Of a stretch of 47,680 nt of DNA, positions 44,914-47,680 are shown one piece after another (position 1 is the stretch's first letter; every line of letters begins with the position of its first letter). The notes under the pieces are model-generated. The model had not been told where the DNA came from. It made no database searches and was given only the letters and a program-made list of their open reading frames with translations. Source of the DNA: Planctomycetota bacterium (GTDB lineage Bacteria; Planctomycetota; B15-G4); NCBI GenBank assembly GCA_029259695.1, contig JAJDEQ010000006.1:1-47680 (forward strand). The letters run 5' to 3'. The translations under genes and the position numbers were made by a program.

Positions 44914-46074
44914 ATGACGAGCGATGCGGACAACCTGCTGGCAGCCGTACGGGGTCTGCACGAGGACATCCGCGCTCGGGTGAGCGCCGTGCTCGAAGAG
45001 GCGCGGCGCACCGGTCGCACCGAACTGGCCACGCGCCCCGGCGCCATGGGTGCGGGCGACATCGCCTACGCGCTCGACGAAGCCACCGAGGGCGCGCTGC
45101 TGGAGTTCGGGCGTTCGCTGGGCAGCCGGCGTCCGCTGGTCCTGATCGATGAGGACGCCGGAGCGCGCTCGTTCGGCCCGCCACCCGGCCCGCCACCCGG
45201 CCCAGCGCCCGGCCCGGCACCCGGCCCGGCACCCGGCCCGGCACCCGGCCCGGCACCCGGCCCAGCACCCGGCCCAGCACCCGGCCCAGCGCCCCGCCCG
45301 GCACCCGGCCCAGCGCCCCGCCCGGCACCCGGCGCGTCCCCGACCGCCGAGGCCGCGGGCCCCGCCGGGCTGCGCGTGCTCGTCGACCCCGTGGACGGCA
45401 CGCGCTCGCTGATGCACGACATGCGCTCGGCCTGGGCGGTCACCGGCGTGGCCGCAGACCGGGGCGAGGACACGCGCTTGTCCGACAGCCTCGTTGCCGT
45501 GCAGACCGAGTTGCCGACCACCTCGGCCGCGGTCTACCACGTGTTGACCGCCGTACGCGGGCAGGGTGCCACGCTGGCCCGACACGATGTCGCGACCGGT
45601 GCCGAACTCGATCGCCGCCCGCTGCAGGCCGGGACGGATGACGCCGTGGAGAACGGCTACCTCTGCTTCGCGCGCTATCTGCCGGTGGAGCGCGTGCACG
45701 TCGCCGAGCTGGAGCAGCGCTTCCTGCGGCGCCTGATGGCCGCCGAGGGCGCCGACCCGCGTCTGCTGTACGAAGACCAGTACCTGTGCAACGCGGGTCA
45801 GCTCTTCTGGACGGCCACGGGTCGCTACCGGATGTTGGCCGACCTGCGCGCATGGCTGGGCCGCACCCGCGGCTTGGACAATTTCGCCACCAAGCCCTAC
45901 GACGTGGCCTCCCTGCTGGTCTACCGCGAGGCCGGCGTGCCGGTGCTGGACGCCGAGCTGCAACCGCTCGACGCACCGTTCGACACCACCACCCCGCTCA
46001 GCGTGGTGGCCTTCGCCAACGAGGCCGTGCGCCGGCGGCTCGAGCCGCACCTGCGGGCGGCCATGTCGCGATGA
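44914..46074 (+). CDS. Inositol-monophosphatase-like protein with proline-rich repeat insertion
   Basis: A 386-residue protein of the FIG/IMPase superfamily. Metal-binding motif DPVDGT (D158, D161) is intact, followed by RSLMHDMRSAWAVTGVA. The upstream acidic motif is LVLIDED near 75-81, and a C-terminal block YDVASLLVYREAGVPVLDAE corresponds to the family's last aspartate region. Between the acidic motif and DPVDGT a run of about 52 residues is made of PGPA-type repeats, absent from normal members. ATG 44914 has GAGGG at 44904-44908. An in-frame ATG at 44902 would add four residues. It follows the radical SAM gene by about 50 bases. The substrate is probably a sugar phosphate but is not determined. 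Confidence 0.78.
   Translation: MTSDADNLLAAVRGLHEDIRARVSAVLEEARRTGRTELATRPGAMGAGDIAYALDEATEGALLEFGRSLGSRRPLVLIDEDAGARSFGPPPGPPPGPAPGPAPGPAPGPAPGPAPGPAPGPAPGPAPRPAPGPAPRPAPGASPTAEAAGPAGLRVLVDPVDGTRSLMHDMRSAWAVTGVAADRGEDTRLSDSLVAVQTELPTTSAAVYHVLTAVRGQGATLARHDVATGAELDRRPLQAGTDDAVENGYLCFARYLPVERVHVAELEQRFLRRLMAAEGADPRLLYEDQYLCNAGQLFWTATGRYRMLADLRAWLGRTRGLDNFATKPYDVASLLVYREAGVPVLDAELQPLDAPFDTTTPLSVVAFANEAVRRRLEPHLRAAMSR
45175..45330 (+). repeat. Thirteen 12-bp tandem repeats coding for a Pro-Gly-Pro-Ala tract
   Basis: Thirteen 12-base units of the form GGCCCGGCACCC, with variants GGCCCAGCGCCC and CGCCCGGCACCC, run in frame through the phosphatase-like gene. Four consecutive units (45211-45258) are identical. 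The length of this array is likely to differ between isolates. Confidence 0.9.
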
Positions 46075-46087
46075 CCCTGCCCGGGGT

Positions 46088-46112
46088 GAAACGGCGCCTC
46101 CTCGCCCGTTTC
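46088..46112 (+). terminator. Hairpin after the phosphatase-like gene
   Basis: GAAACGG (46088-46094) pairs with CCGTTTC (46106-46112) around an 11-base loop, 14 bases past the stop codon. No T-run follows. It probably separates this gene from the sigma factor unit. Confidence 0.4.
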
Positions 46113-46207
46113 GCCGGCCGGACGGCCTATTGCAAGAACTCGTCTAAGAAGGCCGGGGGTGCTCCGTCTGCTCCCCCCGAACGCCGCTCCCGAGTCCGGA
46201 AAGCACC

Positions 46208-46288
46208 ATGAAACCAGCGCCGCGCCTACGACCGGGAACCAGTGACAGGGCAGACCTTCCGGCGCGGCGCAGGCAGCAGGAGCGGTGA
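46208..46288 (+). CDS. Possible 26-codon leader peptide upstream of the ECF sigma factor
   Basis: A short frame starts at ATG 46208 with GGAAAG five bases before it and ends in a TGA whose last base is the first base of the sigma factor ATG (TGATG). The peptide is basic and low in hydrophobic residues. The overlap suggests translational coupling, but a frame this short could be fortuitous. Confidence 0.25.
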   Translation: MKPAPRLRPGTSDRADLPARRRQQER

Positions 46289-46839
46289 TGGCGACTCCCG
46301 ACGGGCAGTGGATCCTCGGCATCGTCGACCGCTACGAGGGCCCGCTGATTCGCTTTGCGTCGCGCTTCACCGGCGATGCGGAACGCGCGCGGGACGTGGT
46401 GCAGGACTCGTTCATGAAGCTGTGCCGCGAAGAGCGCAGCAAGGTCGAGGACCACGTGGCGGAGTGGCTGTTCACCGTTGTCCGCAATGGCGCGCTGGAC
46501 GTGCGCCGCAAGGAGCGCCGCATGCACCCGAGCGAAGACGTGGGCCTGGCCGAACCGACCGGGTCCGAGGCGGATCCCACCCTGCCGTTGGAACGGCAGG
46601 AACTCCTGGGCCGCGTGATGCAGCTGTTGGACACGCTGCCCGCGAGCCAACAGGAAGTCATCCGCCTGAAGTTCCAGAACGGGCTGAGCTACCGCGAGAT
46701 CAGCCAGATCACCCAACGCACCGTGAACCACGTGGGCGTCCTGCTGCACAACGGCATCAAGACGCTGCGCCAGAAGGCGGCGACCCAAGCGGTCGTCGCC
46801 CAGGTCGCCACCAGCCCCCGTGTCGCCCCCGGGGCCTGA
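46288..46839 (+). CDS. ECF-type RNA polymerase sigma factor
   Basis: A 183-residue sigma-70 family protein. The sigma-2 region spans about 8-75 (FASRFTGDAERARDVVQDSF, then EWLFTVVRNGALDVRRK). The sigma-4 region spans about 110-165 (LLDTLPASQQEVIRLKFQNG, then LSYREISQITQRTVNHVGVL), with a clear helix-turn-helix. Length is normal for the class. AGGAG at 46278-46282 fixes ATG 46288. The next gene starts 11 bases after the stop codon and encodes a membrane protein with a zinc-finger-like N-terminus, a usual arrangement for a sigma factor and its partner. Confidence 0.92.
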   Translation: MATPDGQWILGIVDRYEGPLIRFASRFTGDAERARDVVQDSFMKLCREERSKVEDHVAEWLFTVVRNGALDVRRKERRMHPSEDVGLAEPTGSEADPTLPLERQELLGRVMQLLDTLPASQQEVIRLKFQNGLSYREISQITQRTVNHVGVLLHNGIKTLRQKAATQAVVAQVATSPRVAPGA

Positions 46840-46850
46840 AGGAGACACCG

Positions 46851-47680
46851 ATGAACCCCACCATGAGCAACGACGACCCCCGCCTCACCGCCTACGTGCT
46901 GGGCGAGTTGAGCGACGCCGAACGCGCCGAAGTCGAGCGCTTCCTCGCCGAGTCCCCCGAGGCCCGCCAGGCGGTGGACGAGATCCGTGTGACCAGCGAT
47001 CTGCTGACGGCCGAACTGGGCGGTCAGCTCGCCCAGGCCGACGCTCCCGGCGTCCCGGATGACCTCGGGCCCGCGCCCACACTCTCAGCCGAACAGCGCG
47101 AGGCGATCATGCGCTCAGCCGACGGACGGCGCGGCGGCAACATCCGCCCGTGGTGGCGGCCGGCCATCGCGGCGACCCTGGTGATCGGCCTGGCCTGGGG
47201 CCTGACGCAGATGAACTCGGGCGGTGGCGGCGGTGGCGGGGGCTGGCTCGCCAGCGAGTCGAGCGCGGCGCCGAGTGCCCGGCGGGACTACGCGAACCTC
47301 CAGGGTGCGCCCGGGCCGGACTCGTTCGAACGGGAGCAGCTCGAGTTCTTCGACGAGGTGGGACGCCTCGACGGCGATGCACGGGAGCTGAAGCAGATCG
47401 GCTACGCCACGGGCTACGTCGGCGGGGACGAGACCGACTCCACTCCTTCCGAGGCGGCGGAGCGTGTGGCGGGACTCAGCCTCTCGTTGCAAGAAACCCT
47501 GTCCGCCGTCGGCTACATGGGTGCCGACCCAGTCGACTACGAGCCTATGAAGCAGCTGCGGCAGCTGGGGTACACCGACGGCTCGGCGGTCGAGGAGGTT
47601 TTCGAGGCCGAAGGCAGCGAGTTCGGGACCCCCGAGAGCGATCAGGTCGATCGCCTGAACGTGCTCGGCGACGAGATCGA
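46851..47680 (+). CDS. Probable membrane-bound sigma-factor partner, YfbK/VWA-type (N-terminal part)
   Basis: The first 276 residues of a protein running off the window. Residues 8-80 (DPRLTAYVLGELSDAERAEV, then EARQAVDEIRVTSDLL and LSAEQREAI) match the N-terminus of planctomycete YfbK-like proteins that continue into a von Willebrand factor A domain. A single transmembrane helix lies near 107-123 (AIAATLVIGLAWGL), followed by a Gly-rich linker and acidic, low-complexity sequence. AAGGAG at 46839-46844 precedes ATG 46851. Pairing with the ECF gene suggests an anti-sigma or sensing role. The VWA domain itself is outside the window, so its presence is predicted, not seen. Confidence 0.7.
   Translation, partial: MNPTMSNDDPRLTAYVLGELSDAERAEVERFLAESPEARQAVDEIRVTSDLLTAELGGQLAQADAPGVPDDLGPAPTLSAEQREAIMRSADGRRGGNIRPWWRPAIAATLVIGLAWGLTQMNSGGGGGGGGWLASESSAAPSARRDYANLQGAPGPDSFEREQLEFFDEVGRLDGDARELKQIGYATGYVGGDETDSTPSEAAERVAGLSLSLQETLSAVGYMGADPVDYEPMKQLRQLGYTDGSAVEEVFEAEGSEFGTPESDQVDRLNVLGDEI

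Noticed and set aside
45175..45330. CRISPR-like regular repeats
   Set aside because: Units are 12 bases, directly adjacent without spacers, and in frame within a coding sequence, so this is a coding minisatellite.
42685..46050. Minus-strand open frame of about 1,120 codons
   Set aside because: It is antisense to the radical SAM and phosphatase-like genes, both with clear motifs. Its internal Gly/Cys/Arg repeats merely mirror the 12-bp array.

Overview
The window is a GC-rich stretch of bacterial chromosome carrying about 35 genes. I see no rRNA, tRNA, CRISPR array, insertion sequence or phage gene. The gene set points to the phylum Planctomycetota, probably a lineage near Saltatorellus/Poly30. 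The reasons are secreted proteins sharing an uncharacterised C-terminal module, a Hanks-type kinase with TPRs, a CRTAC1/ASPIC protein, and an ECF sigma factor followed by a YfbK-like membrane protein. This is inference from family knowledge; no phylogenetic marker was tested.

Layout. 1-219: end of an unidentified gene. 233-3724: two tandem paralogous secreted matrixin-like proteins, the second lacking every zinc ligand. 4070-14855: an 11-gene nuoABCDHIJKLMN operon for complex I, without the NADH-oxidising nuoEFG genes. 15079-19009: a membrane Ser/Thr kinase with TPRs, then a lipoprotein with DUF4476-like repeats. 19117-24310 (minus strand): an EamA transporter, a 997-residue secreted metalloprotease and a small membrane protein. 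24695-27664: leucine dehydrogenase abutting murJ. 27785-29076: a PII-like protein translationally coupled to an XdhC-family protein. 29249-31100: a periplasmic TPR protein and a PlsC acyltransferase. 31187-33477: an ECF sigma factor carrying two 15-bp tandem repeats, then a sugar-transferase-like protein lacking its catalytic Asp-Glu pair and bearing an extra C-terminal region. 33643-39820: a CRTAC1 protein, an acyl-CoA carboxylase carboxyltransferase, and on the minus strand a Pta-like protein and an AtuA-family protein. 40002-42567: a divergent methyltransferase and GT87-like membrane protein. 42778-46074: a B12-binding radical SAM protein with a PqqD-like tail, and an inositol-monophosphatase-like protein with a proline-rich repeat insert. 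46288-end: an ECF sigma factor and its probable membrane-bound partner.

Most of this is housekeeping: proton pumping, envelope lipid and peptidoglycan precursor export, and acyl-CoA and amino-acid catabolism. The least explained parts are the sigma factor/pseudo-sugar-transferase pair (31187-33477), the PII-like/XdhC pair (27785-29076), the protease/pseudoprotease pair (233-3724), and a recurring pattern of in-frame minisatellites in three genes. No single cassette clearly qualifies as a new defence or mobile system.
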